This document shows, one piece after another, positions 8,086 through 17,273 of a DNA stretch of 64,000 bases. Position 1 is the first letter of the stretch, and each line of letters begins with the position of its first letter. The DNA lies in assembly GCF_021353235.1 (NCBI RefSeq), contig NZ_JAJTWT010000002.1, positions 1-64,000 of the forward strand. Reading direction: 5' to 3'. Below the pieces are notes generated by a model that worked only from the letters and a program-made list of their open reading frames with translations, made no database searches and was not told where the DNA came from. The stretch comes from Pelomonas caseinilytica. Lineage in GTDB: Bacteria; Pseudomonadota; Gammaproteobacteria; Burkholderiales; Burkholderiaceae_C. Position numbers and translations under genes: made by a program.

Positions 8086-8967
8086 ATGGCCACGCACGCT
8101 CGCGAGGGGTGGATCCACAGCGAAGGGCTGCGCCTGCGCTACGTGGAATGGGGCCAAGCCGATGCGCCGGTCCTCGTCGCGCTGCACGGACTGCGCAGCT
8201 TTGCCTACACCTGGGAGCCGGTTGCCCGGCCCCTGGCGGACCGCTTCCGCATCGTCGCATTGGACCAGCGCGGCCGCGGCGAAAGCGACTGGGATCCGCG
8301 ACACCGCTACTACACGGCGGACTACGTGCGCGACCTCGAGGCGCTGGTGGACCATCTGCGACTGCCCCGGTTCGTGCTGCTTGGGCACTCGATGGGGGGC
8401 TCGAACGCCTTCGTCTACGCAGGCTCACACGCCGACCGCTTGGCCGGCCTGGTGATCGAGGACATGGGCCCCGGCGCATCGGCGGGCGGCGCGGGCGCTG
8501 AACGAATCCGCCGTGAGCTGCGCGCCACCCCCGGCCGCTTCGCCGGCTGGGACGAAGCTACCGCCTTCTGGCGCAGCCAGCGGCCCAACGTGCCCGATAC
8601 AGCCATTGCCGCGCGGGTCAGTCATTCCATGAGGCAGGTCAGCGACGGCAGCGTGGTGTGGCGCCACGACGCCGAAGGCATCGCCGCGTCGCGACTGGCT
8701 GCCACGCCCCAGCAACTGGTGGACCTGTGGCCCCACGTGCTGTCGCTGCGCCTGCCCACGCTGCTGCTGCGCGGTGCGCGCTCGGACTTTCTCACTGCTG
8801 AGACCGCCAACACCATGGTGCAACGCAACCCCGCCATCCGCCTGGTGGAAGTGCCCGACGCCAGCCACTACGTGCACGACGACAACCTGCCCGCCTTCGA
8901 GGCCGCACTTCAGGCCTACCTGTCTGATCCAGCCCTAGAGGCCTGGGCCCGGGGTGGTGAACGATGA
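8086..8967 (+). CDS. Alpha/beta-fold hydrolase
   Basis: A 293-residue alpha/beta hydrolase. It shows the oxyanion-hole segment ALHGLRSF, the nucleophile elbow GHSMGG (Ser about 102) and the C-terminal histidine region DASHYVHDD. The family includes meta-cleavage-product hydrolases and esterases. The acid is probably the Asp in GARSDFLT. I chose ATG 8086 over ATG 8080 because the GGAAGG ribosome site at 8073-8078 is 7 nt from the former and only 1 nt from the latter. The stop overlaps the next start (ATGA), so it is translationally coupled to the flavin hydroxylase. Hydrolysis of a ring-cleavage product is plausible but unproven. Confidence 0.85.
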   Translation: MATHAREGWIHSEGLRLRYVEWGQADAPVLVALHGLRSFAYTWEPVARPLADRFRIVALDQRGRGESDWDPRHRYYTADYVRDLEALVDHLRLPRFVLLGHSMGGSNAFVYAGSHADRLAGLVIEDMGPGASAGGAGAERIRRELRATPGRFAGWDEATAFWRSQRPNVPDTAIAARVSHSMRQVSDGSVVWRHDAEGIAASRLAATPQQLVDLWPHVLSLRLPTLLLRGARSDFLTAETANTMVQRNPAIRLVEVPDASHYVHDDNLPAFEAALQAYLSDPALEAWARGGER

Positions 8968-10586
8968 GCGCGACCGTGAGCGTGGCCATCGTCGGCGGCG
9001 GCCCCAACGGCATCGCGCTGGCCAACCTGCTGGGTGCCTACGGCGTGCGCACCGTCGTGATCGAGCGCGAGCGAGAGATCCTCGAATATCCGCGCGCCGT
9101 GGGCATGGACGACGAGGCGCTGCGTCTTCTGCAGACCGTGCAACTGGCCGAACCGCTGCTTCAGGACATGATCTCGAACGTGCCGCTGCGCATGTTCCGC
9201 GCAGACGGCCGGTGCTTTGCCGACATCCGCGCCTCCACGCGCGAGTTCGGCTGGTGGCGGCGCAACATCTTCATGCAGCAACTCGCCGAAAGAACGCTGC
9301 GCCAGGGCCTGCGGCGCTATCCGCACGTCGAGCTTCGGCTCGGCGAGGAAGTCACGGGCTGCGTGCAGGACGGGAACGGCGTCACGCTGCAGGTGCGCGA
9401 TGCGCGTGGCCAGGGCTACGCCCTGCGCTGCGACTACGCGGTGGCGGCAGATGGTGGACGCAGCGCGATGCGTGAGATGCTGGGCGTCAAGCTGCTGGGC
9501 CGCACGCATTCGATCAAGTGGCTCGTGGTCGACGTCCGCAACGCGCCGCTGGACGCGCCCTACACCGCGCTGAACTGCGATCCGCGCCGTCCCAACGTCT
9601 GCATCTACCTGCCCTACGGCTACCGGCGCTGGGAGTTCATGGTGTTCGCGGACGAGGACGAGCAGGCCATCGCCACACCGGACTCGGTGCGCCAGCTCCT
9701 GACCCCCTACGTCGCCGACCCCGAGGCCGTCGAGATCGTGCGTGCCCGCACGTACACGCACCACTCCCGCGTGGCCGACCGTTTCGTCGTCGGCCGGGTG
9801 GCGCTGATCGGCGATGCCGCCCACCTGTCCCCACCATGGATCGGCCAGGGGCTGAACGCCGGCCTGCGCGACGTCGGCAACCTGGCCTGGAAGCTCGCCG
9901 GCATCATCAAGGGGCAGCTCCGACCCGCCGTACTGCAGACCTACCAGCAGGAGCGCCACCGGCATGCCCAGGCCATGATCGACTTGGCCGACGTGTTCGG
10001 CGCGATGCTGATGCCCACCAACCGCCTCAAGGCCTGGTGCCGCGACCGCTTCTTCTCGGCCGCGCGGCTGCTACCCGGCGTGAAGGACTACGTGCTACAG
10101 ATGCGCTTCAAGCCCATGCCGCGGTACGAGCAGGGCGTGGTGGTCCATCAGCCGGGCGCGCCGATGGTGGGGCGCATGCTGATCCAGCCGGATGTCGAGG
10201 ACGCACGGGGCCAGCGCTGCAAGCTGGACGACGTGCTGGGCCCCTGGTTCGCCGTGATCGGCTGGCAGACCGACCCCCAGGACGCCTTGTCCGAGGACGA
10301 GCGCGCCTTCTGGCGCGCACTGGGGGCGCGGTTCCTCCGCATCGACCGGGCCCGAAGCGGCAACGCGCCAGAGGCCCGCATTCGCTCGGCGCAAGGCAGC
10401 ACCTGCGTCGAAGACGTGGACAACCAGTTCTCCGACTGGATGGCCGCGCATCCCGGCGAGATGCTTGTTCTGCGCCCGGACCGCTACATCGCGGCCCAAT
10501 GCACCGCGGCCGAGCTGCCGGCCGTTACCCGCCAATTCCATGACTTCACCTGTGAGCTCCAGCGCGACGAGCGCGTGGCGGCCTGA
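8964..10586 (+). CDS. MhpA-type FAD-dependent aromatic hydroxylase
   Basis: A 540-residue class A flavin monooxygenase resembling 3-(3-hydroxyphenyl)propionate hydroxylase (MhpA, about 550 residues). The dinucleotide motif GGGPNG is at residues 11-16 with Glu35 at the end of the second strand. The second FAD motif is GDAAHLSPPWIGQGLNAG near residue 285, followed by RDVGNLAWKLAG. It should hydroxylate a phenolic ring ortho to an existing hydroxyl, using NAD(P)H and O2, to give a catechol. This would feed the VOC protein encoded upstream. The start overlaps the hydrolase gene by 4 nt. The exact phenolic substrate is unknown, so I do not assign the symbol mhpA. Confidence 0.85.
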   Translation: MSATVSVAIVGGGPNGIALANLLGAYGVRTVVIEREREILEYPRAVGMDDEALRLLQTVQLAEPLLQDMISNVPLRMFRADGRCFADIRASTREFGWWRRNIFMQQLAERTLRQGLRRYPHVELRLGEEVTGCVQDGNGVTLQVRDARGQGYALRCDYAVAADGGRSAMREMLGVKLLGRTHSIKWLVVDVRNAPLDAPYTALNCDPRRPNVCIYLPYGYRRWEFMVFADEDEQAIATPDSVRQLLTPYVADPEAVEIVRARTYTHHSRVADRFVVGRVALIGDAAHLSPPWIGQGLNAGLRDVGNLAWKLAGIIKGQLRPAVLQTYQQERHRHAQAMIDLADVFGAMLMPTNRLKAWCRDRFFSAARLLPGVKDYVLQMRFKPMPRYEQGVVVHQPGAPMVGRMLIQPDVEDARGQRCKLDDVLGPWFAVIGWQTDPQDALSEDERAFWRALGARFLRIDRARSGNAPEARIRSAQGSTCVEDVDNQFSDWMAAHPGEMLVLRPDRYIAAQCTAAELPAVTRQFHDFTCELQRDERVAA

Positions 10587-10593
10587 ACCCACC

Positions 10594-10914
10594 GTGTTCG
10601 TCGAACAACGCATCTACTCCCTTGTGCCGGGCGGCACCGCCGAATACATCCAGGTCTATGAAGCCTGCGGCCGCGCAGTCCAGGAGCGCATCCTGGGCCC
10701 CATGCTGGGCTACTACACGCGCGACATCGGCGAACTCAACCAGCTCGTCTATTTCTGGAGCTTCGCGTCGTTGGACGAGCGCACGCGCCGCCGCAGCGAA
10801 CTGATGGCCGACGCCGAGTTCAAGGTGTTCCGCAGCAAGATCCGCCACCTTGTGATCAGGCAGGAGAACACCCTCCTGGTGCCTGCCGTGGCACCGAAAA
10901 AGGAAGGCCCATGA
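10594..10914 (+). CDS. NIPSNAP-family protein
   Basis: A 106-residue dimeric alpha-beta barrel protein of the NIPSNAP type. Its start [22 protein letters not shown] and the later [19 protein letters not shown] are typical (key parts: [17 protein letters not shown]). I chose the GTG at 10594 because family members begin with M-F-V-E-Q-R. An ATG at 10540 is in frame but would add a non-matching tail inside the previous gene. It lies 7 nt after the flavin hydroxylase gene and overlaps the next aldehyde dehydrogenase by 4 nt (ATGA). Bacterial NIPSNAP proteins often sit in catabolic operons; their function is poorly defined. Confidence 0.8.
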   Translation: MFVEQRIYSLVPGGTAEYIQVYEACGRAVQERILGPMLGYYTRDIGELNQLVYFWSFASLDERTRRRSELMADAEFKVFRSKIRHLVIRQENTLLVPAVAPKKEGP

Positions 10915-12356
10915 CGCACGCCCAGCCCTACGAATCCCTTTGCCAGTACATCGACGGCGAGTCCATCGGCGTCGGCAACGGCCCGTCGCAGCCCGTATTC
11001 AACCCCGCCGACGGCAGTCTGCTGGGGCGCCTGCCCAGCGGCAATCGTGATGACGTGGACGGCGCGATCGCCGCCGCCGAACGTGCCTTTGGCAGCTGGC
11101 GCCATGAATCACCGCTGAAGCGCTCCGAGATCCTGCGCCGTGCTGCGGCGCTGATGCGGGAACGGGCTGCGGAGATCGGCCGCAACATCACGCTGGACCA
11201 GGGCAAGCCGCTGGCCGAGGCCATCGGCGAGGTCAACGGCAGCGCTGAGCACGCCGAGTGGCACGCAGAGGAAGGCCGCCGCATCTATGGCCGCGTGATC
11301 CCGCCGCGCCTGCCCGAGGTGCGTCAGCTGGTGCTGCGTGAACCGATCGGCGTGTGCGTGGCCATCTCACCCTGGAACTTCCCCTTCAACCAGGCCCTTC
11401 GCAAGGTCGCGGCGGCGCTGGCCGCCGGATGCACCGTCGTGCTCAAGGGGCCGGCCGAAGCGCCCAGCGCGATATGCGCGCTGGCGCGCGTGTTTCACGA
11501 CGCCGGCCTGCCGCCGGGCTGCCTCAACGTGGTGTGGGGACCGGCCCCTGAGATCTCGCGGCAGCTCATCGAGTCTCCTGTGGTGCGCATGGTGTCGTTC
11601 ACCGGCTCGGTGCCGGTGGGCAAGCACCTGGCCGCGCTGTCAGGCCAGCACATGAAGCGCACGACCATGGAACTGGGCGGCCACGCTCCCGTGATCGTCT
11701 GCGCCGACGCCGACGTGGACCGCGCCGCGGACCTGCTGGCACCCTACAAGTTCCGCAACGCCGGGCAGGTGTGCGTCTCGCCCACCCGATTCATGGTGGA
11801 ACGGCCGGTGCTGGAGCGCTTCACCGAGCGATTCCTGGAGCGCGTGCGCGCGGTGCGCGTGGGCCCCGGCCTGGAGCCCGGCGTCATCATGGGACCCGTG
11901 GCCAGCGAACGCCGCCTGGCCGAAATGCAGGCCTTTGCCGACGACGCACGCGCCACCGGCGCCGAGGTGCTCACCGGAGGGCGGCGAATCGGCGAGCAGG
12001 GCAACTTCTTCGAACCCACCGTGGTCTTGAACCCGCAGGCGCAAAGCCGGCTGATGCGTGACGAACCCTTCGGCCCGATGGCCGCCATCCTGCCCTTCGA
12101 CGACCTCGACGAGGCCATCGCGCTCGCCAACAGCCTGCCTTTCGGCCTGGCGTCCTACGCCTTCACCCGCTCGACCCACAACGCCCACCGCCTGGCCACG
12201 AGGCTGGAGGCGGGCATGGTCAACATCAACCACTTCGGCATGGCGCCGGCGGAGATTCCGTTCGGCGGCATCAAGGACAGTGGCTTCGGCAGCGAAGGCG
12301 GTACCGAGACTTTCGACAGCTATCTGGTCACGAAGTTCGTGACGCAGATGAATTGA
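10911..12356 (+). CDS. NAD(P)-dependent aldehyde dehydrogenase
   Basis: A 481-residue aldehyde dehydrogenase. Visible signatures are the substrate-channel motif SPWNFPFNQ, the catalytic Glu in MELGGHAPV and the nucleophilic Cys in [14 protein letters not shown]. The C-terminus has [15 protein letters not shown]. Overall it is closest to the succinate-semialdehyde / aromatic-aldehyde dehydrogenase branch. It is translationally coupled to the NIPSNAP gene (4-nt overlap) and followed 9 nt later by a second aldehyde dehydrogenase, so both probably act in one pathway. It would oxidise an aldehyde, perhaps one released by the ThDP decarboxylase, to a carboxylic acid. Confidence 0.88.
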   Translation: MTHAQPYESLCQYIDGESIGVGNGPSQPVFNPADGSLLGRLPSGNRDDVDGAIAAAERAFGSWRHESPLKRSEILRRAAALMRERAAEIGRNITLDQGKPLAEAIGEVNGSAEHAEWHAEEGRRIYGRVIPPRLPEVRQLVLREPIGVCVAISPWNFPFNQALRKVAAALAAGCTVVLKGPAEAPSAICALARVFHDAGLPPGCLNVVWGPAPEISRQLIESPVVRMVSFTGSVPVGKHLAALSGQHMKRTTMELGGHAPVIVCADADVDRAADLLAPYKFRNAGQVCVSPTRFMVERPVLERFTERFLERVRAVRVGPGLEPGVIMGPVASERRLAEMQAFADDARATGAEVLTGGRRIGEQGNFFEPTVVLNPQAQSRLMRDEPFGPMAAILPFDDLDEAIALANSLPFGLASYAFTRSTHNAHRLATRLEAGMVNINHFGMAPAEIPFGGIKDSGFGSEGGTETFDSYLVTKFVTQMN

Positions 12357-12365
12357 GGAGACGCC

Positions 12366-13814
12366 GTGAATGAGCCTTTGGCCCTGTTGAGGTCGCAATG
12401 CTGGCTGGAGGGGCGCTGGGTCGACGCCGCCGATGGCACGACGCTGGCCGTCATCAACCCCGCCACCGGCGAGTGCCTGGGTCAGGTCCCCAGGATGGGC
12501 TTGGACGAAACACGCCGGGCCGTCGCTGCGGCAGAGCGGGCACTCGGGCCCTGGCGGGAACGCACCGCCGAAGAACGCGCCCTGCTGCTGCGACGGTGGT
12601 CCGAGCTGGTGATGGCCCACCAGGACGAACTGGCCCTGATCATGACGCGGGAACAGGGCAAGCCTATGCCCGAGGCGCGTGGGGAGATCGCCTATGCGGC
12701 GTCCTACATCGACTGGTTCGCCGAGGAAGCCCGGCGGGTGTATGGCGACATCATTCCCTCGCCCTGGGGGGACCGCCAGCTCCTGGCCGTCAAGGAACCG
12801 GTGGGGGTATGTGCAGCCATCACGCCATGGAACTTCCCGGCCGCGATGATCACCCGCAAGGTGGCGCCGGCCCTGGCCGCAGGCTGCACGATGATCGTCA
12901 AGCCAGCGTCGCAGACGCCACTGTCGGCCCTGGCGCTGGCGCGGCTGGCCGAGGAGGCCGGCATTCCCGGCGGCGTCCTGCAGGTGCTCACCGGCAGCGC
13001 GGCGGCCATCGGCGGCGAACTCACCCGCAGCCCCGTGGTCCGCAAGTTGTCGTTCACCGGGTCGACGGAAGTGGGCCGTGCACTCGCAGCGCAGTGCGCG
13101 CCGACCCTCAAGAAGTTATCGCTCGAACTCGGTGGCAATGCGCCCTTCATCGTCTTCGACGATGCGGACCTCGATGCCGCGGTGCAAGGCGTCATTGCCT
13201 CCAAGTACCGCAACACCGGGCAGACCTGCGTGTGCACCAACCGCATTCTCGTGCAGGAAGCCGTGGCCGAGGCCTTCGCAGACAAGCTCGTCCAGGCGGT
13301 GAAGGCCCTGAAGGTCGGAGACGGGACGGAGCCTGGCGTGACCCAGGGTCCGCTGATCGACGACGCCGCACTGGAGAACGTCGAGGAACTCGTCGCCGAC
13401 GCGCTGGCCCAGGGCGCGCGCCTGCTTGCCGGCGGACGACGCCACCCGCTGGGCCGGAGCTTCTACGAGCCGACGCTGCTCGCCGACGTGAACCCACGGG
13501 CCAAGCTGGCGACCGAAGAGATTTTCGGCCCGGTGGCGCCGCTATTCCGCTTCGACACCGAAGAGGACGCGCTGCACATGGCCAACGACACCGAGTTCGG
13601 CCTGGCTGCCTACTTCTATAGCCGCGACCTGGCCCGTGTCTGGCGGGTCTCCCGTCGGCTGGAGTACGGCATGGTCGGCATCAACAGCGGCATCATCAGC
13701 ACGGCGGTGGCGCCGTTCGGCGGCATCAAGCAAAGCGGCTATGGCCGCGAGGGCTCACGCCACGGCATCGACGAATATCTGCACCTCAAGTACCTGTGCA
13801 TGGGCGTGGCTTGA
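12366..13814 (+). CDS. gabD: Succinate-semialdehyde dehydrogenase (GabD-like)
   Basis: A 482-residue aldehyde dehydrogenase with strong GabD-type features: ITPWNFPAAMITRKVAPAL, LELGGNAPFIVFDDADLD and the active-site segment NTGQTCVCTNRI with the CxC pair typical of GabD. It would oxidise succinate semialdehyde or a close analogue to the acid with NAD(P). The start is GTG 12366, preceded by a strong GAGGAG ribosome site; the nearby ATG is out of frame. It is the last gene of the plus-strand train and converges on the AraC gene. The 117-nt gap holds only a weak hairpin near 13900 without a T-run. The symbol reflects family, not proven substrate. Confidence 0.85.
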   Translation: MNEPLALLRSQCWLEGRWVDAADGTTLAVINPATGECLGQVPRMGLDETRRAVAAAERALGPWRERTAEERALLLRRWSELVMAHQDELALIMTREQGKPMPEARGEIAYAASYIDWFAEEARRVYGDIIPSPWGDRQLLAVKEPVGVCAAITPWNFPAAMITRKVAPALAAGCTMIVKPASQTPLSALALARLAEEAGIPGGVLQVLTGSAAAIGGELTRSPVVRKLSFTGSTEVGRALAAQCAPTLKKLSLELGGNAPFIVFDDADLDAAVQGVIASKYRNTGQTCVCTNRILVQEAVAEAFADKLVQAVKALKVGDGTEPGVTQGPLIDDAALENVEELVADALAQGARLLAGGRRHPLGRSFYEPTLLADVNPRAKLATEEIFGPVAPLFRFDTEEDALHMANDTEFGLAAYFYSRDLARVWRVSRRLEYGMVGINSGIISTAVAPFGGIKQSGYGREGSRHGIDEYLHLKYLCMGVA

Positions 13815-13931
13815 TTCCCCCCGCAGGCCCGCCGCCTACCCAGCTCATTGCACCGAGCGCCAACGTTGATGACGGTGGCGCGGCGGCGTCCTCATCCTTC
13901 CCGCGATCGCGTGGGCGATGAACCGCGGTGC

Positions 13932-14906
13932 TCAGGCCGCGGCCCTGCGTGAACCCGAGGTCCCTCCGGCACGGCGGGTCTGCGAGGGCAGTTCGCCGAA
14001 CAGCGCCTGGTAGTCGGCCGCGAAATGGCTGAGGTGGTAGAAGCCCCAGCGGCCCGCGGCGTCGCCGATGGACAACTCCCCCGGCTGCGAGCCAAGCAAC
14101 TCACGACGCACGCCATTCAGGCGGATGCAGCGGATGTAGTTCACCGGCGTCGTCTGCGTCACCGCACGAAAGCTGTTCTGGACCGTGCGCCGGCTGATCC
14201 TCAGGCGTTCGCACAGGTCGATAACCGACGGGGCCACCTGAGGTGCATTGAGCGTCATCTGGTGGCACTTCTCGACGATATAGCTGCCAGGTGAGCTGGC
14301 ATGCCGTTGGTCACGGTCGAATTCTGGATCGGCAACCAGGCAGATCAACTCTTCGAGCAGGTCCCGCTCCAGCTCTTCTTCGGCCAGCCCTTGCACCGCC
14401 CCCTGCACGTCCTCGATGGAGCGCCCCAGCAACTGCAGCAGGCGCTGCCGGGCTTGTGCCAGACGGCGCTCGGGCAGGCGCAGCACGGGCTGGCGCAGCC
14501 ATTGCCGGCTGTCTCCGCTCCAAGGCGACTCGTCCAGCGTCTGCATGAAGGTCTCCCGGTCGAAGGTGATGGACAGCAGATCCAGGCCTTGCGGCATGTG
14601 GAACAGAAACTCGTCGCCGCCACCCAGGATGAAGATGCTGGAGTCGTCGGCCTCGCGGCCCTGCAAGCAGGCCGATCCGGGCCAGGACAGCGGGAGTGCG
14701 AAACACACGCGGTCCCGCGGCGCCTGCCCGTGCTGGACCAGGCGCTGGTTGACGCGCTCCCGGAAGAACTGGAAACGGCTTCCTTCGATCTGGCACAGCG
14801 AGCTGCGCACCAAACCGGGCGAGAGCTGGCTGTAGGTCTGCTCCCAAGCGTGCACCGATGCCGCATGCAGGTGCACGTCCTCGAAATGTTCGACGGTCAA
14901 GTCCAT
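13932..14906 (-). CDS. AraC/XylS-family transcriptional regulator
   Basis: A 324-residue regulator. The C-terminal third is an AraC-type double helix-turn-helix, with LRISRRTVQNSFRAVTQTTP and, further on, LSIGDAAGRWGFYHLSHFAADY. The N-terminal part resembles XylS-type cupin sensor domains (FILGGGDEFLFHMPQGLDLL). I chose ATG 14906 because a GGAGA ribosome site lies about 8 nt upstream; a longer TTG start at 14924 is less likely. The gene is divergent from the aldehyde dehydrogenase at 15138, a common layout for an activator and its target. A palindrome at 14924-14942 sits right in front of its ribosome site. Confidence 0.88.
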   Translation of the reverse strand: MDLTVEHFEDVHLHAASVHAWEQTYSQLSPGLVRSSLCQIEGSRFQFFRERVNQRLVQHGQAPRDRVCFALPLSWPGSACLQGREADDSSIFILGGGDEFLFHMPQGLDLLSITFDRETFMQTLDESPWSGDSRQWLRQPVLRLPERRLAQARQRLLQLLGRSIEDVQGAVQGLAEEELERDLLEELICLVADPEFDRDQRHASSPGSYIVEKCHQMTLNAPQVAPSVIDLCERLRISRRTVQNSFRAVTQTTPVNYIRCIRLNGVRRELLGSQPGELSIGDAAGRWGFYHLSHFAADYQALFGELPSQTRRAGGTSGSRRAAA

Positions 14907-14923
14907 GGCGATAGATCTCCGCA

Positions 14924-14942
14924 AATCCCGCCAATAGGGATT
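14924..14942. promoter_or_regulatory. 19-bp palindrome, candidate operator upstream of the AraC gene
   Basis: The sequence AATCCCGCCAATAGGGATT has perfect 6-bp arms with a 7-bp centre. It matches the 3411-3429 palindrome in arm pattern (ARTCCC / GGGAYT) and spacing. It lies between the AraC gene's ribosome site and the rest of the divergent region, so a bound protein could block that gene or act on both directions. The binder is unknown. Confidence 0.5.
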
Positions 14943-15137
14943 GCAAGAAGTGTGCGCTGCAGGCCGGCTTCGCGAACGCGAGGAAACCCGGCCTTACCAC
15001 ACCAGCGGTCCGGAACTGCTGATTTGGGCTAACGATTGGACGACTGCCCGACCTGAAATGGCGTCCGGGCCGATCGGCGCTACAGCCTTTTGCAAGCTTG
15101 ACGCCAGCCCGCTCATCTCTTCTCTCGCCGGGCAAGC

Positions 15138-16589
15138 ATGAACAACTCTCTTCAACACTTCATTGACGGCGCTGCGGCCGCAGCGTCGGACGGGGCCCGC
15201 ATGGCACTGGTCAACCCCGTCGACGAGCAGCAGTACGCCAGTGCGGCGCGCGGCACGGCGGCAGACGTGGACTGTGCCGTCCGGGCAGCGCATCGCGAAC
15301 TCAAGCATGGCGCCTGGAGCCAGCTGACCGGCATGCAGCGCGGCCAGTTGCTGCACAAGCTCGCCGACCTCGTGCTTCGCGACACCGAGGCCCTGGCCGA
15401 CATGGACGCACAAGCCATCGGCCGTTCGCCGATGGAGCCGCGCATGATGGACGTGCCCAATGCCGTCGCCAACCTGCGTGCGGCCGCCGGATGGGCCAAT
15501 TCGCTGGAGGGGCGCACCATTCCCAACGGCGGCTACATGGGCACGCCCACGCTGTCCTACACCTTGCGCGAACCCGTGGGCGTCGTCGGCGCCATCGTGC
15601 CGTGGAACTCGCCGTTGATGATCACGACCTGGAAGGTGGCAGCCCTGCTCGCCGCGGGCTGTACCGTGGTGATCAAGCCGGCTGAAGAGACCCCACAGTC
15701 GGCGTTGCATCTGGCTGCGCTGTGCAAGGAAGCGGGCTTCCCGGACGGCGTCGTCAACGTGGTGACGGGATTCGGCGAGGTGGTGGGCCAGGCCCTGTGC
15801 GAACACCCGCTGGTCGACAAGATCAGCTTCACCGGCAGTCCCGAAGCCGGCCGCGAAATCCAGCGCGTCGCTGGCCCCCTGTTCAAGCGGGTCGCGCTCG
15901 AGCTGGGCGGCAAGAGCCCGCAGATCGTCTTCGATGACGCATCCTTCGATGACGCCGTGCGCGGCTGCGCCGCCGGCATCTTCGTCAACCAGGGCCAGGT
16001 GTGCGCCGCAGGCTCGCGCATCCTCGTGCAGAAGGGCATCGCGGCGCGCTTTGCGGCCGCGCTGGCCGAGGCAGCGAAGTCAACCCCGGTGGGCGACCCA
16101 CGCCAGCCCGGCGTCCGGATGGGCCCATTGGCCAAGAAGGCGCAGCAGGAGCGCGTCAATCGCTACATCGAGTCAGGCATTCGCGAAGGCGCGAGGCTGC
16201 TGGCCGGCGGCGTGAGTACGCCGTCCAAGGGGTTCTTCGTCCAGCCCACGATCTTTGCCGGAGCCAGCAACACGATGACGATAGCGCGCGAAGAAATCTT
16301 CGGCCCGGTCGGCACGATCATCGAATTCGAGACCGAGGCGCAGGCTATCGAACTGGCCAACGACTCGCGCTACGGCCTGGCGGCCACGGTGTGGACCTCC
16401 GACCTCGCACGCGCCCACAAGGTGGCGCAGCAGCTCGAAGTGGGCGCCGTCGGCGTGAACTGCTGGAGCCCGCTGGACGCCAACCTGCCCTGGGGCGGCC
16501 TCAAGACTAGCGGCATCGGCCGCGAGGGCGGCATCTCCGGCGCGCTGGCCTACACCGAAGAGAAGGTCATCACCGTCCTGCTGTCGTGA
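15138..16589 (+). CDS. Aldehyde dehydrogenase family protein
   Basis: A 483-residue aldehyde dehydrogenase. Key motifs are VPWNSPLMITTWKVA, the catalytic Glu in ALELGGKSPQ and the catalytic Cys in NQGQVCAAGSRI. The end shows PWGGLKTSGIGREGG. It belongs to the betaine-aldehyde / aromatic-aldehyde dehydrogenase branch by its general pattern, but the substrate is not clear. It starts the second catabolic block, divergent from the AraC gene. It overlaps the nitroreductase gene by 4 nt (GTGA), so the two are coupled. The upstream 231-nt region probably holds its promoter; no strong ribosome site is visible. Confidence 0.87.
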   Translation: MNNSLQHFIDGAAAAASDGARMALVNPVDEQQYASAARGTAADVDCAVRAAHRELKHGAWSQLTGMQRGQLLHKLADLVLRDTEALADMDAQAIGRSPMEPRMMDVPNAVANLRAAAGWANSLEGRTIPNGGYMGTPTLSYTLREPVGVVGAIVPWNSPLMITTWKVAALLAAGCTVVIKPAEETPQSALHLAALCKEAGFPDGVVNVVTGFGEVVGQALCEHPLVDKISFTGSPEAGREIQRVAGPLFKRVALELGGKSPQIVFDDASFDDAVRGCAAGIFVNQGQVCAAGSRILVQKGIAARFAAALAEAAKSTPVGDPRQPGVRMGPLAKKAQQERVNRYIESGIREGARLLAGGVSTPSKGFFVQPTIFAGASNTMTIAREEIFGPVGTIIEFETEAQAIELANDSRYGLAATVWTSDLARAHKVAQQLEVGAVGVNCWSPLDANLPWGGLKTSGIGREGGISGALAYTEEKVITVLLS

Positions 16590-17221
16590 CCCAGACCATC
16601 GCCATGCCCCACCCAGCCCTCGACCTGATCCTGCAGCGCACCTCGGTCAACCACTTCGACCCCTCGTTCTCTGTCGACGAGGCAACGTTGGCTGAATTGG
16701 TGCGCTACGCCAGCGAAGCGCCCAGCGCCTACAACTTCCAGAACTGGCACTTCATCGCCGTGCACTCGACCGCACGGAAGGCGCAGCTGTGCGAGATGGC
16801 CTACGGCCAGCGCAAGGTGCTCGAATCCTCGGCCACCTTCATCGTCTGCGGGCGGCTGCGTCCTCATCTCGGCCTGCGCGACGCGCTGAAGCGCTTTCAG
16901 GACACCGGCCACGTCGATGCCGAGACGGTGGCGGCCATGGTCGACAGCGCGATCCAGACCTATGCCGACGATGCCCAGATGCAGCGCGACGAGGCCATCC
17001 GCTCGGCCTCGCTTGCCGCCATGACGCTGATGATCGCCGCCCAGGCCATGGGCCTGGCCAGCGGACCCATGATCGGTTTCGATCCTGACCAGGTGCGCGC
17101 CGGATTCGACCTCGCCGACGACGAACTGCCCGTCCTGCTCGTGACCGTCGGGCGCCCGGCGCCCGGCAACTGGCCGCGCAAGCCACGCCGTCCGGCCACC
17201 GACGTTCTCGCCATCGTCTAG
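16586..17221 (+). CDS. Nitroreductase-family flavoprotein
   Basis: A 211-residue protein of the nitroreductase family, expected to bind FMN and reduce nitro, quinone or enone groups with NAD(P)H. Motifs include the N-terminal LQRTSVNHFDPS, APSAYNFQNWHFIAV and the later GLASGPMIGFDPDQVRAGF, plus the near-terminal VTVGRPAPGNW. The start is GTG 16586 overlapping the previous stop; an ATG at 16604 is an alternative. The natural role in such a cluster may be reduction of an unsaturated or quinoid intermediate. Confidence 0.85.
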   Translation: MTQTIAMPHPALDLILQRTSVNHFDPSFSVDEATLAELVRYASEAPSAYNFQNWHFIAVHSTARKAQLCEMAYGQRKVLESSATFIVCGRLRPHLGLRDALKRFQDTGHVDAETVAAMVDSAIQTYADDAQMQRDEAIRSASLAAMTLMIAAQAMGLASGPMIGFDPDQVRAGFDLADDELPVLLVTVGRPAPGNWPRKPRRPATDVLAIV

Positions 17222-17273
17222 GCATCCGCCCTCGACGCCCTTTACGCCTCTCGCTTCCAACATCGGAGATCTC

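Noticed and set aside
6901-8388. A 495-codon minus-strand frame opposite the VOC, PF06684 and hydrolase genes.
   Set aside because: All three plus-strand genes have conserved motifs and ribosome sites; the antisense translation has none.
13900-13915. A small hairpin between the GabD-like gene and the AraC gene, considered as a terminator.
   Set aside because: The stem is only six pairs with a G-T pair and there is no T-run on either strand.
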